64,000 nt of DNA, taken from Butyrivibrio sp. VCD2006 (lineage in GTDB: Bacteria > Bacillota > Clostridia > Lachnospirales > Lachnospiraceae). The position numbers were made by a program, and so were the translations under genes. The stretch covers positions 1 to 64,000 of the forward strand of contig NZ_KE384105.1 in the NCBI RefSeq assembly GCF_000423925.1, written 5' to 3'. Under the pieces are notes generated by a model. It ran no database searches. It was not told where the DNA came from and worked only from the letters and a program-made list of their open reading frames with translations. Below are positions 1 to 8,526 of the stretch, piece after piece (within the stretch, counting starts at the first letter, position 1; every line of letters starts with the position of its first letter).

Positions 1-572
1 TTCTGTAATAAGGGCTTAACGGTCCTCTCCATTGCCTTAAGTATTGTATATGTAAGGAATGTGTCAACCGGAAGCATGCACGCATTCTTCACCACTCTCA
101 TAGGAAGTATTGCCATGGCCGCCTGATTATAAAACATTGTAAGCCAGAGTGTGTTGAGAAAGATATTCACAAAAATTGTGACAATGAGATGCGCCACAAA
201 CACTCTCACTACAGTTATCTTCTTTTTATAAAAAGCGAAGCCGTAAATAATTCCGCCAAGAGCAGCGCTTATTGTGAATCCGGGGAAGAAAGCTCCTGTG
301 GGCTTTACGAACCACTTAAGGATATCAAGCACAGCGCCAAAGATTGCACCTACTGCGGGTCCAAAGAAGCAGGCAACTATCTGGTTTGGATAACCAGAGA
401 ATCCTACCTTGATGTAGGGGCCAAGCTGTATTGATGTGACGTAGCCAAGAGCAACTGCAATTGCAGCCATCAGTCCGCAGAACACTACGTTCCTGAGGCT
501 CTTGAATTCAGCAAGTGAACCCATCCATCTGTTAATACTACCGTTTGTTTCTAATGTTGCATTTTTTTGCAT
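1..572 (-). CDS. folT: Folate-family ECF transporter S component FolT (partial)
   Basis: The minus-strand frame is open from an ATG at 572 to the window edge, so the C-terminus is missing (about 190 residues visible). It is a hydrophobic multi-span protein with segments such as VVFCGLMAAIAVALGYVTS, then a GPYIKVGFSGYPNQIVACFFGP stretch in two parts and FFPGFTISAALGGIIYG, typical of ECF S components of the folate family. It should bind folate outside the membrane and pair with a shared EcfA/T module encoded elsewhere. The start follows a strong GGGAGGTG ribosome site. The THF riboswitch directly upstream independently supports a folate role. Confidence 0.88.
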   Translation of the reverse strand, partial: MQKNATLETNGSINRWMGSLAEFKSLRNVVFCGLMAAIAVALGYVTSIQLGPYIKVGFSGYPNQIVACFFGPAVGAIFGAVLDILKWFVKPTGAFFPGFTISAALGGIIYGFAFYKKKITVVRVFVAHLIVTIFVNIFLNTLWLTMFYNQAAMAILPMRVVKNACMLPVDTFLTYTILKAMERTVKPLLQ

Positions 573-576
573 AAAA

Positions 577-616
577 ACACCTCCCTATGCATTCCACAGT
601 ATGCACAAGGAGGTGT
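577..616 (-). promoter_or_regulatory. Shine-Dalgarno-sequestering hairpin of folT
   Basis: ACACCTCC (577-584) and GGAGGTGT (609-616) are perfectly complementary and enclose a second pairing, TGCAT (588-592) with ATGCA (601-605). On the minus-strand transcript the folT ribosome site lies in the 3' arm, 5 nt before the ATG. This fits translational control by the riboswitch just upstream. Confidence 0.75.
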
Positions 617-639
617 AAAACTTCATAACACTTTCGATA

Positions 640-737
640 TGCTACAGTGGGAACCGAATCCGATACCGCGGCAAGCCTTCGTCCTTCCGGCAGTCCCTGT
701 CCGGATGGCACTTAACGCACCGAATTCTACTCTGCTA
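640..737 (-). ncRNA. THF riboswitch (folate aptamer) controlling folT
   Basis: Read on the minus strand, the RNA contains the conserved THF-aptamer pieces in order: AGAGUAGA, then UUCGGUGCGUUAAGUG, a GGACAGGGACUGCC region, and GCGGUAUCGGAUUCGGUUCC followed by CACUGU, which closes P1 with the 5' GCAG. Motif order and content match the tetrahydrofolate riboswitch found upstream of folT and folE in Firmicutes. It sits between a sigma-A promoter and the folT sequestering hairpin. Confidence 0.9.
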
Positions 738-755
738 ATTTTTTGTTACGAACTT

Positions 756-783
756 ATTATAACCACAAAAAGCTTATAGTCAA
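756..783 (-). promoter_or_regulatory. Sigma-A promoter of the riboswitch-folT transcript
   Basis: On the minus strand TTGACT (783-778) is followed after 16 nt by TATAAT (761-756). Transcription would start near 749, about 12 nt before the aptamer. Confidence 0.8.
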
Positions 784-806
784 TCAAATTTTATAAAATT
801 TCACCA

Positions 807-2276
807 TTAAATAATCTTATCAAAAGTATCTGCAAGAGCAGGATAGATTGTCTTGAACTGCTGATATCTTGCCTCGTACTTCTTAACAAGCTCAGGATCG
901 GGCTTCTCAGTCTTATCAACCTTAACGATTGCAGCTGCTGCCTCTACAACGCTCTTGTATGCGCCGCAAGCTACCATAGCAAGCATAGCGCCGCCCATTC
1001 CGGGACCCTCTTCACAAGAAGGAACATCAACTTCTATATTAAGAATGTTGGCGATCATTTTTCTCCAAAGAGGACTCTTAGCACCACCACCGCAGATCAT
1101 TGTGCGCTCAGGTGCAACACCGATGCTCTTGGCAACCTCGTACATATCTCTTGTAGCGAAAGCAACACCTTCAAGAACAGCCTGTGTCATATCCTCTCTT
1201 GTTGTATCCATTGTGATGCCTGTGAAGGTAGCACGTGCGTTAGGATTATTCCAGGGAGATCTCTCACCCATAAGATAAGGAAGGAAGAATACATGGTTCT
1301 CGCCAAGCTTCTCAATACCCTTCTGCTCTGCAGCATAATCCTTGGTCTTGATGATCTCATCCATCCACCACTTGTTGCAGCTGGCAGCGCTGAGCATGCA
1401 GCCCATAAGATGGAAGCTACCGTCAGCATGATCAAATGAGTGAAGTGCGTTGTTGCTGTCAACAGCAAAGCTGTCTGATGACATAAATATTGTTCCGCTG
1501 GTACCAAGTGAAATGTTACATCTGTTGTTGCCAACAGTGCCTGTTCCAACAGCTGCTGCCGCATTGTCTCCTGCACCTGCTGCGATTACTACGCCGCTCT
1601 TAAGTCCAAGCTCAGCTGTAAGCTCTGCGTTAAGCTCACCAACCTTCTCATAGCTCTCGAAGAGCTGAGGAAGCATATCCTCAGTGATTCCGCAGATGTC
1701 ACACATCTCCTTTGACCACTTTCTGTTCTTAACATCAAGAAGAAGCATACCTGATGCATCAGAGTAGTCTGTGCAGAAAGTACCTGAGAATTTATATGCA
1801 AGATAATCCTTGGGAAGCATTATCTTCTTGATCTTCTTAAAGTTCTCGGGCTCATTCTCTTTGATCCAAAGGATCTTGGGAGCTGTGAAGCCAGCAAAAG
1901 CAATATTAGCTGTGTACTCAGAGAGCTTATCCTTGCCGATCTCACCATTGAGGTAATCAACCTGCTTCTGAGTTCTGCCGTCGTTCCAAAGAATTGCAGG
2001 ACGAATAACGTTATCATTCTCATCGAGAATAACAAGACCGTGCATCTGGCCGCCGAAGCTGATACCGGCTACCTGAGACTTATCTACGTCCTTAAGAACT
2101 TCCTTTAAGCCTTCAACCGCCTGAGCATACCAGTCCTCGGGTTTCTGCTCTGACCAGCCGGGCTGCGGGAAATAAAGAGGGTACTCCTTTGTTGCAGTAC
2201 CATGAATCTTGCCTGTCTCATCCATGAGAACAAGCTTAACTGATGATGTTCCAAGATCTACACCTATATAAAGCAT
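807..2276 (-). CDS. xylB: Xylulokinase
   Basis: FGGY-family sugar kinase of 489 residues, normal family length; it phosphorylates D-xylulose to xylulose 5-phosphate for the pentose phosphate pathway. The N-terminal phosphate loop GVDLGTSSVK, the GISFGGQMHG segment, the GAGDNAAAAVGTG catalytic region (Asp near residue 238) and the C-terminal ICGGGAKSPLWRKMIAN signature are all present. A TTG lies two codons earlier, but the GGGAGG site is spaced 6 nt from the ATG at 2276, so I use that start. No other xylose genes are adjacent, so it may be a single-gene unit. Confidence 0.93.
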   Translation of the reverse strand: MLYIGVDLGTSSVKLVLMDETGKIHGTATKEYPLYFPQPGWSEQKPEDWYAQAVEGLKEVLKDVDKSQVAGISFGGQMHGLVILDENDNVIRPAILWNDGRTQKQVDYLNGEIGKDKLSEYTANIAFAGFTAPKILWIKENEPENFKKIKKIMLPKDYLAYKFSGTFCTDYSDASGMLLLDVKNRKWSKEMCDICGITEDMLPQLFESYEKVGELNAELTAELGLKSGVVIAAGAGDNAAAAVGTGTVGNNRCNISLGTSGTIFMSSDSFAVDSNNALHSFDHADGSFHLMGCMLSAASCNKWWMDEIIKTKDYAAEQKGIEKLGENHVFFLPYLMGERSPWNNPNARATFTGITMDTTREDMTQAVLEGVAFATRDMYEVAKSIGVAPERTMICGGGAKSPLWRKMIANILNIEVDVPSCEEGPGMGGAMLAMVACGAYKSVVEAAAAIVKVDKTEKPDPELVKKYEARYQQFKTIYPALADTFDKII

Positions 2277-2423
2277 ATACAACCTCCCATTAACATTTTG
2301 TTTTTGCTTTTAGTTTATTTTTAGAGACCATAAAGTCACAATGTTAATTATAAATGTTTTTTATAAGAGGTGCATTACACTTTTTGCTGTTTAATCACTA
2401 ATTATTGCAGTTGTTCCCATAAC

Positions 2424-4754
2424 CTACCAGGTTATTTTCCCTTTAGCCAAAAGCTTTTCGAATTCATCCTGCTTTAAAGGTTTGCTGATAAGATAACCCT
2501 GCATTTTGGTTATTCCCATTTCGCTTAGTGTCTGGCATTGTCTCCCGGTTTCCACTCCTACTGCTGCGACTGTAATATTCATAGCTTTGGCAAAACCAAC
2601 TATAGATTCAACCAGGATTCTGACACCGTCATCGATATCTATCTTTTGTATCAGGTCGCGGGACAGCTTAATATAGTTAATGCCGCAATTCATTAAATAC
2701 TTCAGATTTATACTGGTGCCGCCGAAGTCATTGAGACTCAGCCTGAAGCCGTAATTATGAAAAGCCTCCAGCGTATCCCTTGAAGAGTTCGTTGATCCCA
2801 TCATAAAATCTGTTGAAATATCCAGTATGATTTTTTCAATCTTAATATCAAATTCTTCCCGGGACCGCTCAAGCTCCTCGATAAACTCGGCATCAATAAG
2901 CTGCTGAGTTGAAAGATTTATCGTAAGCGCAAGCTCTGTATTATACTTACTGTTAAATTCAGATATCGTCTTAAAAGACTGACGTACTATCCATATACCA
3001 AGGGATGGCAATAATCCACATTCTTCAGCAATAGGAATAAGTTCTGTCGGTGATACGATTTCAAGCTCTCCCATTAATCTGGGGAACACCTCAACTCCGA
3101 TAATATCTCCGGATTCTGTCTCCACCTGTGGTTGATAGTGCAGGAAAAAATCCCTGCTGACATCAGCGTGCTCAACAGCCATTCTGATCAGTTGCTTTCT
3201 GGCCAATGCCTGAACCATCCTTGCATCAAAAAATTTATAGTCATCTTTATTGCCACTCTTTTTCACTTCGTACATGGCATTATCGCCATAGTTCAGAAGC
3301 TGCGTCCAGTCATCGGAATCATCAGGGTAGACAGCAATTCCTATGCTGGCCGAGAGATTGAAAATATATTTATCAAGAATTATTGGTGTATTAAAAAGCT
3401 CCCTAAGTGAATCGGCAGCATTTTTCAAATCCGTTTGTTCTGTAATTCCGCTTAGAACCACAAGGAATTCATCTCCGCCCATTCTAAAGGACGTATACTC
3501 TGCAGGCAGACTGTTAAGCCGACTACCAATCTCTTTCAAAACCCTGTCGCCCATTTCATGTCCATAAGTATCATTGACAGGCTTAAAGTGATTAAGGTCC
3601 GTGCAGAAAACTGCGAATTTTGACTTCTCCTCATCACATTCCTTATGCTTCTTTTCAAGAAACTCAGTTGCAGAGCGTCTGTTCAGAAGTCCCGTAAGCA
3701 TATCAGTTATGGAAATAACATTCAGTCTTTCATTTGCACTCTCAAGATCTTTGGTTTTTTCCTGTATTCGTTCCTCAAGTATGGTGTTCTGCTCCTGCTG
3801 ATTTTTGAGCAGCTCTTCACTTAAAAACTGCGCATGAAGAACATAATTGGTTATCAGATATGACAAGAGAGTTATTATGATATACGTTCCTAAGGTCTGT
3901 GTAAGAAATTCTGTTGCAACAAGCACAATGTCAAAGGCAATCATAAGAACTATGAAAACAAACCGCTTGGTTGTGGCTTCTTTAGAAAAATCACGCCTTT
4001 TAAACTTGTAATCGTATTTATTAATTATCTGAAAAGTTGTGCCAACTCCCATCAGAATCATGCATAATACGTATAAAAGATTTGTAATATCATTTTCAGC
4101 ATCAAGTCCTATAGAACGGAGAAAATCGTATTCAATATCAAGAACCGCATATCCGAAAATACCGATTGTAGTGCAGAAGGGCCCCCTTAAAATTTGCCTT
4201 GGTTCCAGATGCATAACAAGTTCAAAACACATCATCATTATAAAGAAGCTGACAAAGAAGAATATCAGCTCCTTCCAATGAGGATTACGGCTTTCAACAC
4301 CTGCTGCATAAATGTGGAATCTTAGTATGACTACAAAAAGAGAAATCGCAAAACACAGACTATTACTCAAAAGAAAGGCTATCTCAATCCTGGAATCGAT
4401 CAATTTGGATATCATATAAACGCTTATACATATTGCAAAAAAAGCATCAGGAAAAAGATACAGATCCTCAACAAATTCCGTTATTGCTCCCGGAGTCGGC
4501 AAAAAGAAGTCATTAATAAGAAAAAGAATGTCTGCCACAAACCAGATAAATATACCTGTAGCCATGGCAACAGTAGACCACTTGAACTGGCCAAGTCTTC
4601 CTATCTCTGATACCAGCAGGATAAGAACCAGTCCAACAGTGATCGGAGAAAACATATCTATAAAAAAATCATTCCCTAGCATTGTACTAAATAAGTACAC
4701 TACAAAGGAAACAATGATCGAATATAATAATACTTTTTCCCGTCTCTTAAGCAT
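2424..4754 (-). CDS. Membrane GGDEF protein with degenerate EAL domain
   Basis: A 776-residue protein with eight or so hydrophobic segments in residues 1-320, a short coiled coil (about 325-355), a GGDEF domain (about 360-515) and an EAL-type domain (about 530-775). The cyclase signature MGGDEF is intact and there is no RxxD product-inhibition site at the usual position. The EAL half has lost key residues: the EAL motif reads EVF, the metal-binding DDFGTG reads NDFGGT, and the EGVE glutamate reads VGVE. I infer an active diguanylate cyclase with an inactive, perhaps c-di-GMP-sensing, EAL domain. GAGAGG precedes the ATG. Confidence 0.88.
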   Translation of the reverse strand: MLKRREKVLLYSIIVSFVVYLFSTMLGNDFFIDMFSPITVGLVLILLVSEIGRLGQFKWSTVAMATGIFIWFVADILFLINDFFLPTPGAITEFVEDLYLFPDAFFAICISVYMISKLIDSRIEIAFLLSNSLCFAISLFVVILRFHIYAAGVESRNPHWKELIFFFVSFFIMMMCFELVMHLEPRQILRGPFCTTIGIFGYAVLDIEYDFLRSIGLDAENDITNLLYVLCMILMGVGTTFQIINKYDYKFKRRDFSKEATTKRFVFIVLMIAFDIVLVATEFLTQTLGTYIIITLLSYLITNYVLHAQFLSEELLKNQQEQNTILEERIQEKTKDLESANERLNVISITDMLTGLLNRRSATEFLEKKHKECDEEKSKFAVFCTDLNHFKPVNDTYGHEMGDRVLKEIGSRLNSLPAEYTSFRMGGDEFLVVLSGITEQTDLKNAADSLRELFNTPIILDKYIFNLSASIGIAVYPDDSDDWTQLLNYGDNAMYEVKKSGNKDDYKFFDARMVQALARKQLIRMAVEHADVSRDFFLHYQPQVETESGDIIGVEVFPRLMGELEIVSPTELIPIAEECGLLPSLGIWIVRQSFKTISEFNSKYNTELALTINLSTQQLIDAEFIEELERSREEFDIKIEKIILDISTDFMMGSTNSSRDTLEAFHNYGFRLSLNDFGGTSINLKYLMNCGINYIKLSRDLIQKIDIDDGVRILVESIVGFAKAMNITVAAVGVETGRQCQTLSEMGITKMQGYLISKPLKQDEFEKLLAKGKITW

Positions 4755-4863
4755 TTTACCAGCCTCTCACAACATAAAAAGCACTATAACTGCGTAAAAA
4801 TCACGGGTTTTAAGCTACCAGAATTATTATACCATTAATTATTTTTTTAATTTTAAAAAAAGC

Positions 4864-4892
4864 TTGCATTTATTCTGAAATTGTAATAAACT
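4864..4892 (+). promoter_or_regulatory. Promoter of first tRNA-Glu
   Basis: TTGCAT (4864-4869), 17 nt, then TAAACT (4887-4892), about 32 nt before the tRNA. The second tRNA-Glu carries a recognisably related promoter. Confidence 0.65.
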
Positions 4893-4924
4893 AAACAAGC
4901 TGTCGCAAGACATATAAGAAATAT

Positions 4925-4996
4925 GGCTCGTTGGTCAAGCGGCTAAGACGCTGCCCTCTCACGGCAGAATCAGCGGTTCGATTCCGCTACGAGCTA
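4925..4996 (+). tRNA. tRNA-Glu (CTC)
   Basis: A 72-nt cloverleaf: acceptor arms GGCTCGT and ACGAGCT, D arm with GGTCAAGCGGC, anticodon stem CTGCC/GGCAG enclosing loop CTCTCAC (anticodon CTC), and T arm GCGGTTCGATTCCGC. No encoded CCA. It is identical over its full length to the inverted copy at 8251-8322. Confidence 0.96.
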
Positions 4997-5001
4997 TTTA
5001 A

Positions 5002-5032
5002 AAATCCCAAGTCATTGACTTGGGATTTTTTG
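5002..5032. terminator. Bidirectional terminator between tRNA-Glu and the ABC-F gene
   Basis: Arms AATCCCAAGTCA (5003-5014) and TGACTTGGGATT (5016-5027) are followed by a T-run on the plus strand, with A residues on the other side. It can end both the tRNA transcript and the convergent ABC-F gene. Confidence 0.85.
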
Positions 5033-5035
5033 TTA

Positions 5036-6574
5036 TCACTTTCCGATTCTTATAACATCCGTTCCAACCTTTTCCTGGAATCTTACATCATGCTCCACAA
5101 GCAGCATTGTTGGCTCAAATTGAAGGATCAGTTTTTCTATCTGCATCCTTGAGAACACATCAATGAAATTGAGTGGCTCATCCCAGATATATAGATGTGC
5201 AGGTGTGATGAGGCTCGCTGCAATCAAAACTTTCTTTTTCTGACCTTCAGAAAAATCCTCAATATTTTTTACAAATTGTTCACGTCCAAGATCAAGCTGT
5301 CTTAGTACCGCAAGGAAAAGACTTTCGTTTAGCCCATGCGATTCGCAGAACTTTCTAAGTGAACCAGATAAAAATGATGTATCCTGATTGATATAAGATA
5401 TTGTCATTCCTGACGCGACATCAAGATTCCCGGATACGATGAGACCTGAATCTGTCTTATATTCTCCATAGTTCATCTTTTGTAAAATTGCTTTTACAAT
5501 ACTGGATTTACCACATCCATTCTCACCGGAAAGAATTATTCTATCACCGCGTTTTACCTGAAAACGTAATCCTGAAAACAGTTCATTCTCAGCACCCTCA
5601 TATCGAAGCGACAAATCATTTGCATTTATCAGCACTTCCTTATGGAATCTGAGGGGATTGATCTTAAGATCAGTTACCTTCTCAATATCATTGAGCAGGC
5701 CTTCCTTTTCTTCTATCTCACGACCTATTCGCATTTCGTAGGACTTAACGCGAGCCTGCATCTTTTTTGTCTTCGCACCTATGAAGGATCTGGACGAAAT
5801 ACTCCTGTCATGCTCCTTCACGGGATCAAATCCTATCTTCGAATTTTCACTCTTCTCCGCCCATCTGCTGCTTCTGTCTGCAGCAACCTTGAGTTTACCG
5901 ATTTCCTTAAGATGCTTCTCGTTTTCCGCCTGCTGAAAAGCATCCTTCCGCTCCTTGTTTTCCCACCAGGACGAAAAATTACCTGCTTGGACCTCTATGG
6001 TAGACCTGTTAAGCACAAGGACGTGATCACACACGCCATCAAGCAAGTCTCTGTCATGTGAGACAAGGATAAAGCCCTTTTTCGAAGCGAGATATGACTT
6101 CACAATATCACGCGCTCTGCTGTCCAGATGGTTGGTCGGCTCGTCTATCAAAAGAAACTCATTCTCTGCCGCAAACAAAACCGCCAGCATGACTCTTGTG
6201 CGCTCCCCAAAGCTGAGCGTACCAAAGGGACGATACAAACATTCCGCATCCATCTGGAGCTCGTTCATCTGAATGAGTACCTGCCAAAGCTCGACTTGCG
6301 GTTTCCATTTATCCATAAGCTCTGCTGCATTCTGCTTTAAATCCTCTTCCGATACCAAATAGGGAAAATAGTCAAAGCAGGTTCCTGTCTTGATGCTGCC
6401 ACGGTAATCGTATCTTCCCATGAAAAGATTCAAAAGGGTTGTCTTACCCTTACCATTTCTTCCAATAAGCCCCAGCTTCCAATCCGTATCGATATTGAAT
6501 GTCACGTCCTTGAGGACATCATCGGCACTTCCGTCGTATGAAAAAGTTAAATCTGTCACTTGTATCTGTGCCAT
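5036..6574 (-). CDS. Lsa-family ABC-F ribosomal protection protein
   Basis: A 512-residue protein with two ATP-binding domains and no membrane segments. Domain 1 has GRNGKGKTTLL, signature LSFGERTRV and LLIDEPTNHLD with a switch His in LVSHDRDLLD; domain 2 has GENGCGKSS, FSEGQKKKV and IWDEPLNFIDVF, ending LLVEHD. The linker between them is charged. The IWDEPLNxxDVF wording and the overall layout resemble Lsa-type ABC-F proteins, which displace lincosamides, streptogramin A and pleuromutilins from the ribosome. The ATG at 6574 is 7 nt from GGAGGTG; an ATG at 6580 is too close. An attenuator-like leader lies upstream. Confidence 0.87.
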   Translation of the reverse strand: MAQIQVTDLTFSYDGSADDVLKDVTFNIDTDWKLGLIGRNGKGKTTLLNLFMGRYDYRGSIKTGTCFDYFPYLVSEEDLKQNAAELMDKWKPQVELWQVLIQMNELQMDAECLYRPFGTLSFGERTRVMLAVLFAAENEFLLIDEPTNHLDSRARDIVKSYLASKKGFILVSHDRDLLDGVCDHVLVLNRSTIEVQAGNFSSWWENKERKDAFQQAENEKHLKEIGKLKVAADRSSRWAEKSENSKIGFDPVKEHDRSISSRSFIGAKTKKMQARVKSYEMRIGREIEEKEGLLNDIEKVTDLKINPLRFHKEVLINANDLSLRYEGAENELFSGLRFQVKRGDRIILSGENGCGKSSIVKAILQKMNYGEYKTDSGLIVSGNLDVASGMTISYINQDTSFLSGSLRKFCESHGLNESLFLAVLRQLDLGREQFVKNIEDFSEGQKKKVLIAASLITPAHLYIWDEPLNFIDVFSRMQIEKLILQFEPTMLLVEHDVRFQEKVGTDVIRIGK

Positions 6575-6604
6575 ACACATCACCTCCGTTATCTTAAATG
6601 GCAC

Positions 6605-6636
6605 AAAAAAATCTGCTCCCATACCGAAAGCAGATT
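6605..6636 (-). terminator. Attenuator terminator in the ABC-F leader
   Basis: On the minus strand AATCTGCT and AGCAGATT (6610-6617 and 6629-6636 on plus) form a stem followed by a run of T. It stands about 30 nt before the ABC-F start codon, so it must be overcome for the gene to be expressed. Confidence 0.78.
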
Positions 6637-6712
6637 AAACGTACAAATGAAGTCCAAATATATGCCGAAAGAGAGCATCCCTTATGGGCGGCTTCAAAAT
6701 GAATACGATAAT

Positions 6713-6766
6713 CTAATCCGGCATACACAAACAGACCCTTATGGGCCATAGCTTTTCTTCGTTCAT
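6713..6766 (-). CDS. Putative 17-residue leader peptide of the ABC-F gene
   Basis: The short frame MNEEKLWPIRVCLCMPD starts with ATG at 6766 and stops at 6713, ahead of the attenuator hairpin. Only a weak GGTGA precedes it. Its 3' part overlaps a CCCATAAGGG element that is repeated about 50 nt later (6681-6690 region), and TATGCCG at its end can pair with CGGCATA near 6661-6667. Antibiotic stalling on such a peptide is the known control mode for several ABC-F genes; here it is inferred. Confidence 0.45.
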   Translation of the reverse strand: MNEEKLWPIRVCLCMPD

Positions 6767-6894
6767 GTTCACCAAATCAAATTATCTAATTATCATTCCT
6801 TCACCTACACACAATCTGTGCGCCTTTCGTTTTTTGCTGTATCTAGGCTATCACCTTTTCTTATAAAAGGCAATATATGATTTCTCATTATTTC

Positions 6895-7374
6895 TTATAC
6901 TTCCTGAAGCTCGCTTTTTTCTTTATTTATCACTCTTGTCAGAAGGATGACCGATACAATCATCATGATAACCTCTGTAACAGTCTGTGCCCAGATCATT
7001 CCGCCAAAGCCAAAGGCTCTGTTAAGTAGAAGCAGAAGCGGCACATAAAGAATGAGCTGTCTGATAAAGGTAATAATGAATGCATATTGCGCTTTTCCCA
7101 TACCCTGAAATGACATTCGGCACATAGAGGATGCACCGCTGCTTACAATGTTTGATACCGCTATTGCCACCATCATTACAGGGTATGCAAGGTTCACAGC
7201 CGCAAGTTGATAGTCATCTCTTGTAAGTCCTATGAAGTAAGTGTCCACAAGGTTATACATAACCATAATGAACATCCCGGCTATAAGCGGCAATCCCATT
7301 TTCAGAACTGCCCTTGCAGGCTCTTCCTTACTTAACACATATATTCTCTTATCTTCTTTTTCCATAACGTTCAT
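6895..7374 (-). pseudogene. MATE efflux protein with large internal deletion
   Basis: The 159-residue frame begins like a normal MATE transporter (PARAVLKMGLPLIAGMFIM, then NLVDTYFIG and SSGASSM). Around residue 90 it jumps directly to a C-terminal MATE segment (FQGMGKAQYAFIITFIRQ, then FGGMIWAQTVTE). About 290 residues that would form the middle membrane spans are missing, yet the reading frame is kept. The product cannot form a standard 12-span transporter, so I call it a pseudogene. GGGAAG precedes the ATG. Confidence 0.8.
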
Positions 7375-7590
7375 CTTCCCTAAAATCCTTTAGTTCTAAA
7401 GCGTATTCACGCTTTTTCAACATTAAGCATTTTAGTAGTTCGATTTGCTATATGCAAACAAAAACCATTTTATTTTTTTATAAATAATTAATAGTTTTTT
7501 CATTTGCAGACACCTACAATATCATTCAGGGAATGTAGTTTCTTTGATAGAAAAGGCAAAAACTAATGTTTTCTCATGGAGGGTTGTAAA

Positions 7591-8139
7591 ATGGGTAAGA
7601 GTTCAAAAAGTATTGTTGTCAGATTTTTGTCCCTGCTGTTTGCAGCAATTTTAGTTTCTACCGTTATGGCTAATCCTATTACTGTAGAAGCTAAAGTAAA
7701 AAAGAAAACGCTTAAAACTTTTTCCAGTTTAAGTAATGATGATCCAATCTATCTGGACAGCATTGCTCATGTGGTAAAACCGGGACACTATAGATTCAAA
7801 ATCAAGAAAAGAAAGAATTCCGGAGCCTTTGGAATTATCAGATTTATGGCTCCCAAGGAAAAGGCCTATTCTTTTACCGTAACTAAAGTACACGCTAACA
7901 AAAAGAAAACCTACGCGAATGGATATTTCCATATTTTGCAAAAGAGAATGGAGCCTGATGGATATTTATATTCTGAGCGCATAGCTGATAGCGGGTTGTT
8001 TGGATCAAAAAATACCGGCTTGGCCAGAAAGAAAAGAAGTGTTGATATCGCTTGCTACCAGAACACTGTAATGTATGTGGAATTTTATGTTTCCGCCAGC
8101 AGATCAAATTATGTACAGTTTGATTTCACAATTAAATAA
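7591..8139 (+). CDS. Small secreted basic protein of unknown function
   Basis: A 182-residue protein with a clear signal peptide: basic start MGKSSKS, hydrophobic core FLSLLFAAILVSTVMA, and likely cleavage near VEAK. The mature part is Lys-rich and beta-like, without cysteines or a motif I recognise. GGAGGG at 7578-7583 is 7 nt from the ATG at 7591, so the earlier ATG at 7576, which overlaps that site, is unlikely to be used. It stands alone between a MATE remnant and a terminator. Function unknown. Confidence 0.75.
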   Translation: MGKSSKSIVVRFLSLLFAAILVSTVMANPITVEAKVKKKTLKTFSSLSNDDPIYLDSIAHVVKPGHYRFKIKKRKNSGAFGIIRFMAPKEKAYSFTVTKVHANKKKTYANGYFHILQKRMEPDGYLYSERIADSGLFGSKNTGLARKKRSVDIACYQNTVMYVEFYVSASRSNYVQFDFTIK

Positions 8140-8155
8140 GTGAGAACAGAAAAGT

Positions 8156-8187
8156 AATGCCATCTCGTTCTGAGATGGCATTTTTTA
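8156..8187 (+). terminator. Terminator after the small secreted protein gene
   Basis: AATGCCATCTC and GAGATGGCATT form an 11-bp stem with a 5-nt loop and a following T-run. Confidence 0.9.
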
Positions 8188-8191
8188 CAAT

Positions 8192-8221
8192 AAAAAACCC
8201 AAATCACATTAGTGATCTGGG
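8192..8221 (-). terminator. Terminator of second tRNA-Glu
   Basis: On the minus strand CCCAGATCAC, a TAAT loop and GTGATTTGGG are followed by TTTTTTA, about 30 nt beyond the tRNA 3' end. Confidence 0.85.
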
Positions 8222-8250
8222 ATCTAGGGTTGGGCTGTTTACACAGTCAG

Positions 8251-8322
8251 TAGCTCGTAGCGGAATCGAACCGCTGATTCTGCCGTGAGAGGGCAGCGTC
8301 TTAGCCGCTTGACCAACGAGCC
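8251..8322 (-). tRNA. tRNA-Glu (CTC), second identical copy
   Basis: Exact reverse complement of the tRNA at 4925-4996, with the same CTC anticodon loop and no encoded CCA. Together the two copies form 72-bp inverted repeats 3.25 kb apart. Confidence 0.96.
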
Positions 8323-8353
8323 ATTTAGTTGTCTGTCGCTTAGCGACTTGATT

Positions 8354-8382
8354 ATATTATTACAACTTCAAAATAAATGCAA
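8354..8382 (-). promoter_or_regulatory. Promoter of second tRNA-Glu
   Basis: On the minus strand TTGCAT (8382-8377), 17 nt, TAATAT (8359-8354). The block from the -35 element through the tRNA is similar to that of the first copy (TTGCATTTATT, then GAA.TTGTAATAA), showing that promoter and tRNA were duplicated together. Confidence 0.65.
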
Positions 8383-8436
8383 GTACTTTTTTAAAAAAAA
8401 TAAAAAAGTTTTTTTGAAGTTTCTATGAAAGAATTA

Positions 8437-8484
8437 CCCCTCATCAGTCGACTACGTCGACAGCTTCCCCCAAAGGGGGAAGCC
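8437..8484. repeat. GC-rich intergenic repeat, short copy
   Basis: The element opens with CCCCTCATCAGTC, has a GTCGAC-TAC-GTCGAC inverted repeat and ends CCCCCAAAGGGGGAAGCC. Its borders match those of the longer copy at 17997-18096. It lies between tRNA-Glu and the end of polC. Elements of this type are common between genes in gut Clostridia. Confidence 0.65.
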
Positions 8485-8526
8485 AAAGTGATTCTGGAAT
8501 TGCCCTATCATAAGGTGATTCAACAC

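Noticed and set aside
567-779. Plus-strand frame over the folT leader
   Set aside because: The sequence is the THF riboswitch on the other strand.
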